A DNA stretch of 47,699 nt from Limnohabitans sp. 2KL-17 (GCF_003063415.1 NZ_NESK01000030.1:1-47699); one strand, 5' to 3'. Shown: positions 34,818-44,377, numbered from the stretch's first letter. Notes: generated from the letters alone by a model not told the origin. Translations and numbers: made by a program.

Positions 34818-35443
34818 CTGAAGCTGCGCCCATGAATGTCGTACTGGATGCTCTGCATGAATCGCTGCAGGCCCGGGGCGCTGCGCAGCTTGAGCCTGTG
34901 GAATGGCACTACATCACCGTTTTGTCCGAACGAGCGCGAGCGCAAACTGGGCCAGCGCAAAGGCTGCTGAACGACAAGCTTGAAATGGCTTTGGTCCGTT
35001 TGAAAGACACACTGGACGCAGCCCCAACCAGGGCGGATTTCAGCAAGACCAAAGCCCAGGAAAAGGCCTGCGCTCAGTCAACCCCAGCAGTCTCACCCCT
35101 CGCTGCATTGCTCAAAGACATGCAGACCGAATCCGCCAACCCTGGTACGGGCATCGCCAGCGCGTGGCGCGTAGAAAGTCCGCGCATTCGGCAGTTTCGC
35201 AAGCAGCTCAGCCAGATCAGCGTGCAAAAGCAAGTCTCAAAAGCCATGGCCCAAGCCCCGCAAAATGCGGGGCCCATCAACTCGCACATGCTGGTGCTGC
35301 GGTCACTGGGTTTGATGCGCGTTGCCTCGCCGGATTATTTGAGCCGTTTCATGGGGTATGTGGACACCTTGCTGTTTTTGGAGGAGGCAGGACAGGGAAA
35401 ACGGGTGCCTGGTAAAGCATTGGCGTCGAGCAGGCCTAAATAA
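34814..35443 (+). CDS. DUF2894 family protein, last gene of the motor-like cluster
   Basis: A 209-residue soluble protein matching DUF2894. The conserved part is the C-terminal half: SPRIRQFRKQLSQISVQKQV, then GPINSHMLVLRSLGLMRVAS and YLSRFMGYVDTLLFLEE. The N-terminal half is helical, with low-complexity linkers. No membrane helix is present. The function is unknown. Its four-base overlap with the OmpA-family gene and its conserved company imply that it serves the same complex, possibly as a cytoplasmic partner of the DUF802 tail. Nothing else follows on this strand; the next gene is convergent. Confidence 0.8.
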   Translation: MTEAAPMNVVLDALHESLQARGAAQLEPVEWHYITVLSERARAQTGPAQRLLNDKLEMALVRLKDTLDAAPTRADFSKTKAQEKACAQSTPAVSPLAALLKDMQTESANPGTGIASAWRVESPRIRQFRKQLSQISVQKQVSKAMAQAPQNAGPINSHMLVLRSLGLMRVASPDYLSRFMGYVDTLLFLEEAGQGKRVPGKALASSRPK

Positions 35444-35495
35444 CAAGCCTTGTGGGATGACGTAACCGGCACCCCTCAAGCCACAACCGGATGCG

Positions 35496-36224
35496 TCAAC
35501 CGGACACCATGCCATCCACGACCTGGATGATGCGGTCACAGCGTTGGGCCATCAGCGGGTTGTGGGTCACCAACAGCACTGCCGTGCCGTGCTCTCGGTT
35601 GACTTGTCGAAACAGTTCAAACACGGCATCGGCACTTTTGGTGTCCAGATTGCCTGTAGGCTCGTCGGCCAGCAACAAGGCGGGTTGCATGATCAAGGCA
35701 CGGGCAACAGCCACACGCTGCTGCTGACCGCCCGACAACATGGTGGCGGGTTTGTCGCGCCACTTCAGCAAACCCACGCTGTCCATCAAGTCCAATGCGC
35801 GTTTTTCGATGGCTGCTGTCGGGTAGCCCTGCATTCCTACCATGGGCAGCATCACATTTTCCAGGGCACTGAAAGCCCCGATCAGGTGGTGGTACTGAAA
35901 CACGAAACCAATGCTGCGCCCGCGCAGTTGCGTCAGGGCTTTGTCGTCCAGCGTGGTGGTTTCCAGGCCCGTGATCTGCAGCAGGCCTTGCGTGGGCCGG
36001 TCCAGCAGGCCCACGATGTTAAGCAGTGTGCTTTTGCCCGAACCGGATGGGCCCATCACCGCCACGAATTCGCCAGCACGCAAAACCAGGTCAATGCCGT
36101 GCAACACTTCCACTTCGGTGGGTTTCCCGACATTGAACGACTTGTGCACCTTGCTCAGTTGCACGATGGGCTGATTGGGTGAGTGGGACGTATTTGTCGA
36201 GATGTTCAGCGGAATATTTTTCAT
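35496..36224 (-). CDS. ABC exporter ATPase, LolD/MacB/DevA type
   Basis: A 242-residue ATPase with Walker [10 protein letters not shown] (58-66), the signature [15 protein letters not shown], Walker [14 protein letters not shown] and the switch His in [13 protein letters not shown] is typical of the LolD/MacB/FtsE group that powers FtsX-fold permeases. It starts 4 bases after the permease gene ends (ribosome site TAAGG) and is the last of a three-gene exporter operon in the order adaptor-permease-ATPase, like DevBCA. Confidence 0.9.
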   Translation of the reverse strand: MKNIPLNISTNTSHSPNQPIVQLSKVHKSFNVGKPTEVEVLHGIDLVLRAGEFVAVMGPSGSGKSTLLNIVGLLDRPTQGLLQITGLETTTLDDKALTQLRGRSIGFVFQYHHLIGAFSALENVMLPMVGMQGYPTAAIEKRALDLMDSVGLLKWRDKPATMLSGGQQQRVAVARALIMQPALLLADEPTGNLDTKSADAVFELFRQVNREHGTAVLLVTHNPLMAQRCDRIIQVVDGMVSG

Positions 36225-36228
36225 GACC

Positions 36229-37461
36229 TTACCCCCGAATCGCGACCACAGGGTCGAGTCGTGCAGCCCGCATGGCCGGCGCCAAAGCCGCCAGCAGACC
36301 GCTGAGTGTGGCCAGTGCCAAGGCTCCGGACAGCATCCAAATGTCAGTGGTCACCGCAAACATGGGGGTGCCCTCCGGCGTTAGGGCTATCAGCAACCAC
36401 AACTGCAACGACAAAATGCCCAACGCACAGCCCACCACAGCGCCGCCCAGCCCCAGCAAGCCGCCTTGCAACAAAAATATCCGCATGACTTGTCCCCGTG
36501 AAATACCCATGGCACGGAGAATGCCGATTTCTTTGGAGCGTTGAACTACAGAGACCACCAACACACTGGCAATGCCAAAAGCCACCGACAAACCCACGAA
36601 GAAACGGATGGCGGTATTGGCCAAACTCTGTGATTTCACGGCACTGAAAAACTGCGCATTGTTTTTGATCCAGCTGTCAGCCTGCAAGTGGGTTTGCGCT
36701 TGAATGCGTTGCGCTACCTCTTCGGCTGCATACACATCTTGCACCGTGATGTCGATACTGGTCACGCCCCCGGGATAACCCAGCAAACTCTGGCCACTGT
36801 GCAAAGACACAAAGCCGCTGCGTTGATTGGCTCCCTTGTTGCCCAGATCAAGAATGCCGGCAATCACGAAATGGTTGCTCGCCCCCGTGGCTGACTGCAA
36901 CAAGAGCTTGTCACCCACCCCCACCCCCATGTCGGCCGCCAGTTCGGTACCGATCAGTATGTCGTTGGTGCCGAGCCGAGCTTGGCCCGCCACGATTTTG
37001 TCGCTCAGGTTCACAATTTGCTGGTAGACCGCCAGATTGACCGCTGTCAGGCTGAGGGACCGACTGGCCGCCCCTCTCATGATGAACGTCGAGCCTGTGA
37101 CGGCCGGGGAAGCCACACGCACATCGGGCATGGTTCGCAACAGACTGAGTACGGCCTGCCACTGGTCGATCGACTTGAGTCGCTGCAGCGGAGCCTGAAC
37201 CTGATCGGCATGCAAGGCACCATCCTGACCATGCTGAATGCGCACCTTCTCCTTGGGCGGCAAAATCTGGATGTGGGGCTGCGCGGTCAACACGCGTTTG
37301 ACCAGGTTGGCCTGCAAACCTTGCAGCAGTGCTGACATGAAAACGATCACAGCCACCCCGATGGCCACGCCCACGGTAATGAACAGGCTTTGCATGCTGC
37401 CTTCGCGCAAAAAACGCGAGGCCACGATCCACTCAAAGGGTTGCAGTCGGCTCAACAGCAT
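36229..37461 (-). CDS. FtsX-fold ABC permease, DevC/MacB/LolC-like
   Basis: About 410 residues with four membrane helices. One is at the N-terminus ([21 protein letters not shown]), followed by a large periplasmic domain of roughly 220 residues, then three near the C-terminus ([58 protein letters not shown]) before the typical end [12 protein letters not shown]. This is the type VII ABC (mechanotransmission) layout. [16 protein letters not shown] is the conserved coupling loop. The ATG at 37461 is chosen; a GTG stands one codon earlier. It sits between the adaptor and ATPase genes. Confidence 0.88.
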   Translation of the reverse strand: MLLSRLQPFEWIVASRFLREGSMQSLFITVGVAIGVAVIVFMSALLQGLQANLVKRVLTAQPHIQILPPKEKVRIQHGQDGALHADQVQAPLQRLKSIDQWQAVLSLLRTMPDVRVASPAVTGSTFIMRGAASRSLSLTAVNLAVYQQIVNLSDKIVAGQARLGTNDILIGTELAADMGVGVGDKLLLQSATGASNHFVIAGILDLGNKGANQRSGFVSLHSGQSLLGYPGGVTSIDITVQDVYAAEEVAQRIQAQTHLQADSWIKNNAQFFSAVKSQSLANTAIRFFVGLSVAFGIASVLVVSVVQRSKEIGILRAMGISRGQVMRIFLLQGGLLGLGGAVVGCALGILSLQLWLLIALTPEGTPMFAVTTDIWMLSGALALATLSGLLAALAPAMRAARLDPVVAIRG

Positions 37462-37476
37462 CACGGCGCCATGGGC

Positions 37477-38727
37477 TTAGGATGGTCTTGGACGAACGCG
37501 CTGACCTTCGCGCAAAGCGTTGGTTGCTGTGGCCAATACCGTTTGGCCCTCTGCGACACCCGACAGCAACTGAACCCAAGCACCACTGCGCAGACCCAAG
37601 GTGACTGGAGCGCGCTCAAGCCTGGACGCTGCTGTAATACGCCACACCCAAGGGTTTGCAGATTCGGACTCGTGCACGGCCTCAAGGGGCACGGCCAACG
37701 CAGCAGCCTGGCGGCCTACCTCGATTTCAACCGACACGGTCATGTCCTGCCGCAGGTAGTCGGGTGGAGCGCCCACCTGAAGCTTGACCTGAACCGATCC
37801 CCGCTGCGCATCCACCCCCGGTGCAATGGCGCTCACCACGGCGGCAAAGCGCTGCTGGGCAAAGGCATCGGCCGAAGCCATTGCCGGTTGACCGAGCCGC
37901 AGCAAGGAGAGATTGCGCTCATCGATCTGCGCCACCAACTCTGTCACCCCATTGGGCGCGAGCATCAGCAAGGTCTTGCCCGGCTGCACCATGTCGCCAG
38001 GCTCGACATGGCGGCTGACCACGAGGCCATCAAAAGGGGCCAACAAGCGGGTGTAAGACAAGCGCGCGTTGGCGGCCTGGGCATTGGTGCGTGCCAACAT
38101 CAGCGTACTTTGAGCAAGCGACTGCTCAACACCGTCGTCATCGTTGGCCTGGCGCTGGGCCTGAGCAGTCAGTGCCTGGGCCTGGGCCACCTGAAAGGTT
38201 CGCATGGCTTCATCCAATGCTGCTTGGCCAATGAACCCTTGGCGGAACAAGTCTTGTTGACGCGTTAGTTGTGTTCGGGTCTGGATCAGGTTTGCCTGTG
38301 CCTGCTGCTCACTTGCACGCGCAGTAGGGGCTTGCACCTCGCGCCATTGGCGCAATTTGAATTCAGCCTGCCGCACAGCCAGTTCGGCAGCAGCCAAGGC
38401 GGAACGCGCCTCGCTGTCATCGAGTTGGAGCAAAGGCTGCCCTTGCCGAAAACGCTCACCTTCTTTGATGTGGACCGTCAGCACCTTCCCAGCGATCTGA
38501 ACGCCTGCGTTGGCCCGGTGCTGGGTTTGGGACGTGGCTGTTGCGACCACGCTGTGCACCAGTTCACGGGGCTTGAGCACCAGCACAGACACGGTGACAG
38601 GAGACCACAGCCATGCGCCAAATGCCAAAAGCACCACCAGCAATACGCCGCCGAGCAGCCAAAGTCTGCGAGAGCTGCGCCAAGTTTCCATGAATGTTTC
38701 CAAAATGACCGAAGAATCGTCTGTCAT
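37477..38727 (-). CDS. HlyD/MacA-type periplasmic adaptor
   Basis: A 416-residue membrane-fusion protein. An N-terminal anchor lies at about 22-42 (LWLLGGVLLVVLLAFGAWL), then a barrel-sandwich domain (AGKVLTVHIKEGERFRQGQPLLQLDD), a long helical hairpin rich in Gln/Ala (about 95-225), the second half of the lipoyl-like domain (LLAPFDGLVVSRHVEPGDMVQPGKTLL), and beta-barrel segments. It links the inner-membrane ABC permease to an outer-membrane channel of the TolC type; no such gene is in the window. The cargo is unknown. The start has GAGG five bases upstream. The 125 bases before it, up to btuD, hold no gene I can see. Confidence 0.9.
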   Translation of the reverse strand: MTDDSSVILETFMETWRSSRRLWLLGGVLLVVLLAFGAWLWSPVTVSVLVLKPRELVHSVVATATSQTQHRANAGVQIAGKVLTVHIKEGERFRQGQPLLQLDDSEARSALAAAELAVRQAEFKLRQWREVQAPTARASEQQAQANLIQTRTQLTRQQDLFRQGFIGQAALDEAMRTFQVAQAQALTAQAQRQANDDDGVEQSLAQSTLMLARTNAQAANARLSYTRLLAPFDGLVVSRHVEPGDMVQPGKTLLMLAPNGVTELVAQIDERNLSLLRLGQPAMASADAFAQQRFAAVVSAIAPGVDAQRGSVQVKLQVGAPPDYLRQDMTVSVEIEVGRQAAALAVPLEAVHESESANPWVWRITAASRLERAPVTLGLRSGAWVQLLSGVAEGQTVLATATNALREGQRVRPRPS

Positions 38728-38852
38728 TAGGCCTCGCAGTGAAGCGATATGACTTGATCCACGTCACTTTTGAATCAATCGATGGCGCTCTGGCACTGAG
38801 TTTTTGGCGCTCGCGATATCGACCGGCGTATTACCCAGACTGTTGCCTGAAT

Positions 38853-39644
38853 TTAGCGAAAGGGAACAGCGCGACCTTGTGCCGTATTTGGCAACACCAC
38901 CCACTGTCCATCCAACGCATGAATGCTGATGCGTTGATCGAACACAGCTTCAATAGCAGCACGGGTGTCTGCCTCATGGCTTGGACCGTGGTGGATCACC
39001 TGGCCCTGGTCCATCACCACGATGTCGTCGGCGTGCAGCGCCATACCGAGCTCATGCAGCACACTGACCACCGTGGTGCCTTGGGCCAGCAGGCAATGCA
39101 CCTGCTCCAGCCAGTCCACCTGGTGAGGTGGATCAAGGTTGGCCAGTGGCTCGTCCATCAGCATGATGGGCGCATTGCCTGCCATGGCACGGGCAAGCAG
39201 GACGCGTTGTCGCTCACCACCCGACAGCTCGTTGAGTGTGCGGTCACGCCATTCCCATGCCCGCGTGGCCTTGAGCGCCGCTTCGACCATTTGAGCGTCT
39301 TGGACAGTGGGCGCGCTCAACCAGCCCTGGTGCGGCAGACGCCCAAGCATGGCAACGTCCCAGACGCGCAAATCCAACGTACTCACCTCGCCCTGACCAA
39401 GCCAGGACAGTTGCAGTGCACGTTGATGGCGCGACAACTCTTCGAGTGGCTGACCACGCCACAGCACGTGGCCGTTGTGTGGCAACAATCCTCCCAGTGC
39501 TTTGAGCAAACTGGACTTGCCAGCGCCGTTAGGCCCGACTACACAAGTCCAGCGGCCAGCAGCGATTTGCAAGTTGATGCCGTTCAGCACCTCGCGCCCT
39601 CCCAGCGAGGCGCTCAGCGCCATCGTTTGCAGTGCATGTGTCAT
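38853..39644 (-). CDS. btuD: Cobalamin ABC transporter ATPase
   Basis: A 263-residue ATPase of the FecCD/BtuCD importer class. Walker A is GPNGAGKS (37-44), the signature LNELSGGERQRVLLARAM, Walker B PIMLMDEPLANLD and the switch His in LHELGMA. The ATG at 39644 overlaps the permease stop by four bases; an in-frame ATG at 39818 would give an implausible Cys/Arg-rich extension. It is the last gene of the riboswitch-controlled btuB operon, which sets the substrate as cobalamin or a precursor. Confidence 0.9.
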   Translation of the reverse strand: MTHALQTMALSASLGGREVLNGINLQIAAGRWTCVVGPNGAGKSSLLKALGGLLPHNGHVLWRGQPLEELSRHQRALQLSWLGQGEVSTLDLRVWDVAMLGRLPHQGWLSAPTVQDAQMVEAALKATRAWEWRDRTLNELSGGERQRVLLARAMAGNAPIMLMDEPLANLDPPHQVDWLEQVHCLLAQGTTVVSVLHELGMALHADDIVVMDQGQVIHHGPSHEADTRAAIEAVFDQRISIHALDGQWVVLPNTAQGRAVPFR

Positions 39645-40645
39645 ACACGCGCTCCGGCATGGGCATCGCGATAAACACACCACAGCAAATACCCGCCACC
39701 CAGCACTGCCGTGAGCACGCCGACAGGCAATTCTTGTGGGGCAAACAGCACACGGGCCACCACATCGGCCAGCACCAGCAAGGCACCACCCATGAGCGTG
39801 GACAACAACAAGCGCCAAGCATGCGTGCAGCGCACAAGCGAATGCACCAAGTGAGGCGCGGCCAAGCCCACAAAAGCCACCAGTCCGATGTGTGCCACCG
39901 CAGCGCCTGTGGCCAAAGAAACCACAGCCACCAACACCATTCGCGCCAAGGGCAAGGGCACGCCCAGGCTTTGTGCCGTGGACTCACCCAGCGAGAGCGC
40001 ATCCAGCACGCGGGCAAACGTCCAGCCCATGGCCACACACAAGGACAACACCACAGCCAGCGTGGCGCAAGCGTGCCAGCTCAAAAAGGCGGTCGAACCG
40101 AGCATGAAGCCCTGCATGGCCTGCAAGACTTGTGGCTGCAGCATAGTCATCAAGGACGTCACGGCGCCCAGTACAACACCCACCACCACGCCCGCCAACA
40201 GCAGGCGCAAGGTCTGCTGCACCCCGCGTGCCAGCAGCAAGGTCAGTCCGACGGCCAACACAGCTCCTGCAAATGCAGCGCCTGTCAGGCCCAAGCCAAG
40301 CCACGCGCTCGTGGTCCAGACGCTACCCCCCAGCAGGCTCAGGTACGTGGCGACACCCACAGAAGCCCCAGAGGCGCTGCCCAGCAAATACGGATCAGCC
40401 AGCGGGTTGCGAAACAGGCCTTGTGCCACAGCACCGGCCAAGCCCAATAAGGCCCCGCCCAGCCAGGCGCCCAAGCTACGTGGCAAGCGGATATCCAGAA
40501 CGATTTGGCGAAAAACAGGATCAGCCTGAACCTGCCACCAGGCCTGCCAACCCTGGCTGCCCGCAGCCGTACCCAGAAACACCAAAGCCACGCCCATGGC
40601 CAAAAGAAGCAGCGCCCACCGGGGGGCGACAACGCGTTCGTTCAT
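39641..40645 (-). CDS. btuC: Cobalamin ABC transporter permease
   Basis: A 334-residue FecCD-family permease with about ten membrane helices. Family motifs are IRLPRSLGAWLGGALLGLAGAVAQGLFRNPLADPYLLGSASGAS and FVGLAAPHLVHSLV near the ATPase-contact loop. It pairs with the downstream btuD and takes cobalamin from the binding protein encoded just upstream. Start and stop both overlap their neighbours by four bases (ATGA), indicating strict translational coupling. Confidence 0.92.
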   Translation of the reverse strand: MNERVVAPRWALLLLAMGVALVFLGTAAGSQGWQAWWQVQADPVFRQIVLDIRLPRSLGAWLGGALLGLAGAVAQGLFRNPLADPYLLGSASGASVGVATYLSLLGGSVWTTSAWLGLGLTGAAFAGAVLAVGLTLLLARGVQQTLRLLLAGVVVGVVLGAVTSLMTMLQPQVLQAMQGFMLGSTAFLSWHACATLAVVLSLCVAMGWTFARVLDALSLGESTAQSLGVPLPLARMVLVAVVSLATGAAVAHIGLVAFVGLAAPHLVHSLVRCTHAWRLLLSTLMGGALLVLADVVARVLFAPQELPVGVLTAVLGGGYLLWCVYRDAHAGARV

Positions 40646-41547
40646 CGCGCCATCCCAGGCTGTGGCAAAACTTTACCCACATCAGCTGCTGCGCGGTTCA
40701 AGCAGTCCGCCATCAGTCGAGTACCTTCGGCCATGCGAGGCCCGGCACGCACCAACATGTCTGATTCATCCTGTTTGAACACGCACAGTCGCTGTCCCTG
40801 CATAGCCCGCAGGCCCGCCCAGCCAGGGCGTTGGGACATGCTGATTCGGCTGCTGTCACCGACCATGATCACGTCGGGTTTTGACTGCACCACCCACTCG
40901 GGGTTGACCAGTGGAAATGGACCCATGGACGCGGGCAAAATATTGGTCACGCCCATGCGCGTGAGCGTCTCGCCAATAAAAGAGGCCTCGCTTGCACCAT
41001 AGGGCGCTGGGCTGACTTCAAAGTAAACGCGCTGCTGGCGTGCCTGTGGTTCCAGCGACTGAACTGCCGCTTGCAGACCTGCCTGAATGCCTTGCCAGGC
41101 ATGATCACTGTCTGCCGTGGGCACATGCAGAGCCTGGCCTACAGTGCGCCAAACACGCTGAGCATCCGCATGATTACGGGGTTCCAGGCGCAGCACTTTC
41201 AGGCCCAGGGCCTGCAAACGGTCTGCACCTCGGGTGGAGGCTGCCGCCAGCACCAAGTCGGGCTTGAGCGCGACGATGCTCTCGATGTTCGGGTCCAGTC
41301 CGCCACCCACGCGTGGCAAATCTTTGACAGTTGCGGGCCAGTTGGAATACCGGTCCAGGCCGACCAACTTGTGGCACTGCTTCAAGGCGCAAACGGTTTC
41401 CGTCAAAGAAGGCAGCAAACTCACGATGCGTTGCGGGGCTTGCGCAATCTCCAACTTTTGCTGACGGTCATCCAGCACCGTGACGGCTTGTGCCGGTTGA
41501 AGCAGCCACGGCAAAAAAAACAAGGCCCTGGAAAATAGCCTGAGCAT
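40642..41547 (-). CDS. btuF: Periplasmic cobalamin-binding protein
   Basis: A 301-residue solute-binding protein of the BtuF/FhuD-like class III fold. A signal peptide is visible (MLRLFSRALFFLPWLLQPAQA). PQRIVSLLPSLTETVCAL starts the first lobe, ALKPDLVLAA closes it, and a long helix (about 150-170) links to a second lobe with MVGDSSR. It delivers cobalamin to the BtuCD importer. An in-frame ATG at 41619, overlapping the previous stop, is possible and would add 24 residues before the signal peptide; I prefer 41547 because of the clean signal sequence, although no ribosome-binding site is evident there. Confidence 0.85.
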   Translation of the reverse strand: MLRLFSRALFFLPWLLQPAQAVTVLDDRQQKLEIAQAPQRIVSLLPSLTETVCALKQCHKLVGLDRYSNWPATVKDLPRVGGGLDPNIESIVALKPDLVLAAASTRGADRLQALGLKVLRLEPRNHADAQRVWRTVGQALHVPTADSDHAWQGIQAGLQAAVQSLEPQARQQRVYFEVSPAPYGASEASFIGETLTRMGVTNILPASMGPFPLVNPEWVVQSKPDVIMVGDSSRISMSQRPGWAGLRAMQGQRLCVFKQDESDMLVRAGPRMAEGTRLMADCLNRAAADVGKVLPQPGMAR

Positions 41548-41611
41548 TTCAGAGCATGCAGAAAAACAGTTTTTGAACCCGCCCACTTGCATCTTGAGTT
41601 GTGGCTGGCGT

Positions 41612-42421
41612 TCAAGCATGTTGCGCTTCCCACTGGCTGAAAATGCGGTGCATCTGCGCCACACCATCGGTGAGTGCCGCAGGCCCTGGCTGCAAAATAT
41701 CGGCCGACTTGATTTCAAATATTTGCCCTGTTCGCACAGCAGGCACATCTTGCCATCCTGATCTGGCGGCGACCTTTTCGGGCCTGAATTTCTTGCCGCA
41801 CCAAGAGCCAATGATGATGTCGGGCGCACGGTCAATGATGGTTTGCCCGTCGGCAATGATGCGGTCACGGCCCATGGATTGAACAGCCAGCTCGGGGAAA
41901 ACATCGTCTCCGCCAGCAATCCCCATCAACTCCGACACCCAGCGGATGCCGCTGATGTGTGGCTCGTCCCACTCTTCAAAAAAAACTTTGGGTCGGCGCT
42001 TGAAACCCGCAGCCTTGAGTTGGATCGCATCCAGTTCTTGACGCAGGGCCTGTAGTCGCGCCATGCCCTGATCAACCTGGCCCACCATGGCCGCGACTTG
42101 GTAGAGCATCGAAAAAATTTCATCAACGCTGCGCTGGTTAAAAACCGTCACCTGCACCCCGGCCTTTATCAGCAAGGATGCAATGTCGGCCTGCAAGTCT
42201 GAAAACCCGAACACGCAGTCAGGCTTGAGGGCCAGGATCTTGTCGATCTTGGCGCTCAAAAAAGCACTGACCTTGGGCTTTTCTTCCCTGGCCCGGCGCG
42301 GGCGCACCGTGTACCCCGAAATGCCCACGATGCGCTGCTCCTGCCCCAACAAATAGAGCCACTCTGTTGTCTCTTCGGTGAGACAGACGATGCGTTGGGG
42401 GAGGGTGGCGACTGAGGTCAT
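41612..42421 (-). CDS. Cobalamin-binding protein without signal peptide
   Basis: A 269-residue BtuF-like protein (LPQRIVCLTEETTEWLYLLGQ; KILALKPDCVFGFSDLQADIASLL). Both lobes are present, with FFEEWDEPHISGIRWVSELMGIAGG and PDIIIGSWCGKKF. Unlike the neighbouring btuF it begins directly with the mature fold and has no export signal. The start cannot be moved far upstream because it already overlaps btuB by four bases. Similar signal-less proteins are annotated as cobalamin-binding in other betaproteobacteria. It is probably cytoplasmic and may bind or buffer corrinoids after import; this is inference. Confidence 0.82.
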   Translation of the reverse strand: MTSVATLPQRIVCLTEETTEWLYLLGQEQRIVGISGYTVRPRRAREEKPKVSAFLSAKIDKILALKPDCVFGFSDLQADIASLLIKAGVQVTVFNQRSVDEIFSMLYQVAAMVGQVDQGMARLQALRQELDAIQLKAAGFKRRPKVFFEEWDEPHISGIRWVSELMGIAGGDDVFPELAVQSMGRDRIIADGQTIIDRAPDIIIGSWCGKKFRPEKVAARSGWQDVPAVRTGQIFEIKSADILQPGPAALTDGVAQMHRIFSQWEAQHA

Positions 42422-44298
42422 TGCTTTGGACTGTATTGCAATGTCGCAAACACGCCTCGGCCTGGGGTGTTGTAGCCGTAAGCCAATTGGTATTGTTTGT
42501 TGAATGCGTTTTCTAAGCGAACACGAACCGTCCAGTTTTCGTCGATCTTTTGGCTGGCGTAGAACGACAAAAGGCTGTAACCCGCCAAAGTATGCAAGCT
42601 ATCTTGGCGAGCTCCTGAGGCATACAGTCTGGTGCCCACTTCATAGGAGCCATATGAACGAGAGATATCGAGAGAACCATAGTTTTTGGCCCTGCGCGAC
42701 AACGGCTTCTGGCTCACTTCATTCAAAGGATCCTGTGTGACTGCAGAAGCCTTGATGGTGTAACCACGCCACTGTGAGCGTAAGGTTGCCTCAAGACCCT
42801 TATTACTAACACGCCCCACAGACTCGTAGGTGTAATCCCAACCCTCCAGTGGTTTGTAAACAATGGCATCAGAGGTGCGTGTGTCAAAGTAAACGAAACG
42901 AGCCAGCAAGCTGTCGACTGCATAGCTTGCACCGATTTCTGAGCTTTTGTGCGTTTCAGGCTTCAATTGCGGATTCTTAGAGACCTCGGATGCAGTTGGT
43001 GCCCTAAAACCATTTGACAACGTTCCCGTTACAGACCACGCAGGCGTGATGGCGTAGCGCAAGCCCAAAAGGCCTGTATCTGCAGCGGATCGATTGCTGC
43101 TGCTGGGCGTATTTGGCTCTTTGTTTTCAACCTTCACATCGTCATGGCGGATATTCACCTGAGCGGTAAGAGCACCAAACTTCTGAGTCAAGCCAGCAAA
43201 AATCCCGTTGGCATCTCGTTGCATTTCATAGGCATTACCTCGGTCCACTTTGAAGTTATCCCTAGAAAGATCAGCACCAAAACTCACGGCCGTATCGGCA
43301 CCCGCTTGCCATGTATTGAACCAACGCAAAAGATTTTGTCGTCCATCAAAAAGTCCGTAAGAACTCAAACGCTGGCCGTTTTCGATGTCTTCATAGGTCA
43401 GAGATGAAGTCGACACGTCCAGTTGACTAACCCAATCCGAGGTGAATGCTTGACGCCAGAAGACCCCCAGGGTGTTGTTGCGTTTTTTGAATTCTTGAAT
43501 ATCCAGCGGCGAACTGGCCCATGCATTGTCGGTTTCTGCTGTTGATCGGTCACCCAGCCATCGAACACCAACCGAGGCGTCTGAGCTTAGCATTTTTTCA
43601 ACACGCGCAGACATGAATTCACCACTGTAGCCATCACGGTCTGGATTAGCTGTGGGCTGTTGTTGGGTATTGATCGCCGAAAAGCCGTCGGTTTTTTTGA
43701 TACCTGCTTGCACATTGAAGCGGTAGTCTTCAGACTTGCCGCCGTAACCGACAGAGGCATCTACGCTGTTGCGCGAGCCGTAAGACACAGAGCCGTACGC
43801 AGCTGGAGTACCTTTGCCATGGCGGGTTGTGATGCTGATCACACCCCCGATGGCCGCATCGCCATACAAAGCACTGGCATTACCACGCAGCAACTCAATG
43901 CGTTCAATTTGGGACAAAGGCACGTCCAGCACTTGCAATGACCCAAGTGAGTCCACCTGGGAGCGAACGCCATCGATCAGGACAACAGCATTGATGCTGT
44001 TTTGACCACGCAAGAAGAAAGATGTGGTCGTGCCAGGGCCACCATTGCGGCCAAATTCAAAGCCAGCTTCGCCTTGCAATAAATCGGCCAAGGTCGGGGA
44101 CTGCGACTTCTCGATTTCCTGACGTGTAATTACAGAAACTGAAGTCAGCACCTGGGAAAGTGGTTGCTCCAGACGAGCGCCAGTGATGACGACAGGATTG
44201 ATTTCAATGGATTGCGCTCTGAGGGAGGCCCCCAAAGCCAAAGACAAGATGGACAGAACAGGCACAGCAAAGCGTGCACGAAAGGTACGATTTTTCAT
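42418..44298 (-). CDS. btuB: TonB-dependent cobalamin receptor
   Basis: A 626-residue outer-membrane receptor. A signal peptide (about 1-28, ending SLRAQ) is followed by a TonB box (NPVVITGAR) and a plug domain with VSVITRQEIEKSQSPTLADLLQG and NGGPGTTTSFFLRGQNSINAVVLIDGVR. A beta-barrel ends in FATLQYSPKQ. It imports vitamin B12 or related corrinoids with TonB energy. It leads the operon btuB, signal-less binding protein, btuF, btuC, btuD. A cobalamin riboswitch in the leader supports the substrate assignment independently of homology. Confidence 0.92.
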   Translation of the reverse strand: MKNRTFRARFAVPVLSILSLALGASLRAQSIEINPVVITGARLEQPLSQVLTSVSVITRQEIEKSQSPTLADLLQGEAGFEFGRNGGPGTTTSFFLRGQNSINAVVLIDGVRSQVDSLGSLQVLDVPLSQIERIELLRGNASALYGDAAIGGVISITTRHGKGTPAAYGSVSYGSRNSVDASVGYGGKSEDYRFNVQAGIKKTDGFSAINTQQQPTANPDRDGYSGEFMSARVEKMLSSDASVGVRWLGDRSTAETDNAWASSPLDIQEFKKRNNTLGVFWRQAFTSDWVSQLDVSTSSLTYEDIENGQRLSSYGLFDGRQNLLRWFNTWQAGADTAVSFGADLSRDNFKVDRGNAYEMQRDANGIFAGLTQKFGALTAQVNIRHDDVKVENKEPNTPSSSNRSAADTGLLGLRYAITPAWSVTGTLSNGFRAPTASEVSKNPQLKPETHKSSEIGASYAVDSLLARFVYFDTRTSDAIVYKPLEGWDYTYESVGRVSNKGLEATLRSQWRGYTIKASAVTQDPLNEVSQKPLSRRAKNYGSLDISRSYGSYEVGTRLYASGARQDSLHTLAGYSLLSFYASQKIDENWTVRVRLENAFNKQYQLAYGYNTPGRGVFATLQYSPKQ

Positions 44299-44377
44299 TT
44301 AAATCTAACAAGTCAATCGCCCTCACCGCCTTCCCCGACAGTGCATGGGCTTTACAACCCGTCTTGCGACAGGTCAC

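Noticed and set aside
31223..35443. A Zorya defence system
   Set aside because: Only the ZorA/ZorB-like layout is present. No ZorC, ZorD helicase or ZorE nuclease is encoded nearby, and DUF3348 and DUF2894 do not resemble them, so naming it Zorya would be unsupported.
39632..40450. A 272-codon Gln/His-rich open frame on the plus strand
   Set aside because: It is antisense to btuC. The composition is an artefact of reading membrane-helix codons backwards.
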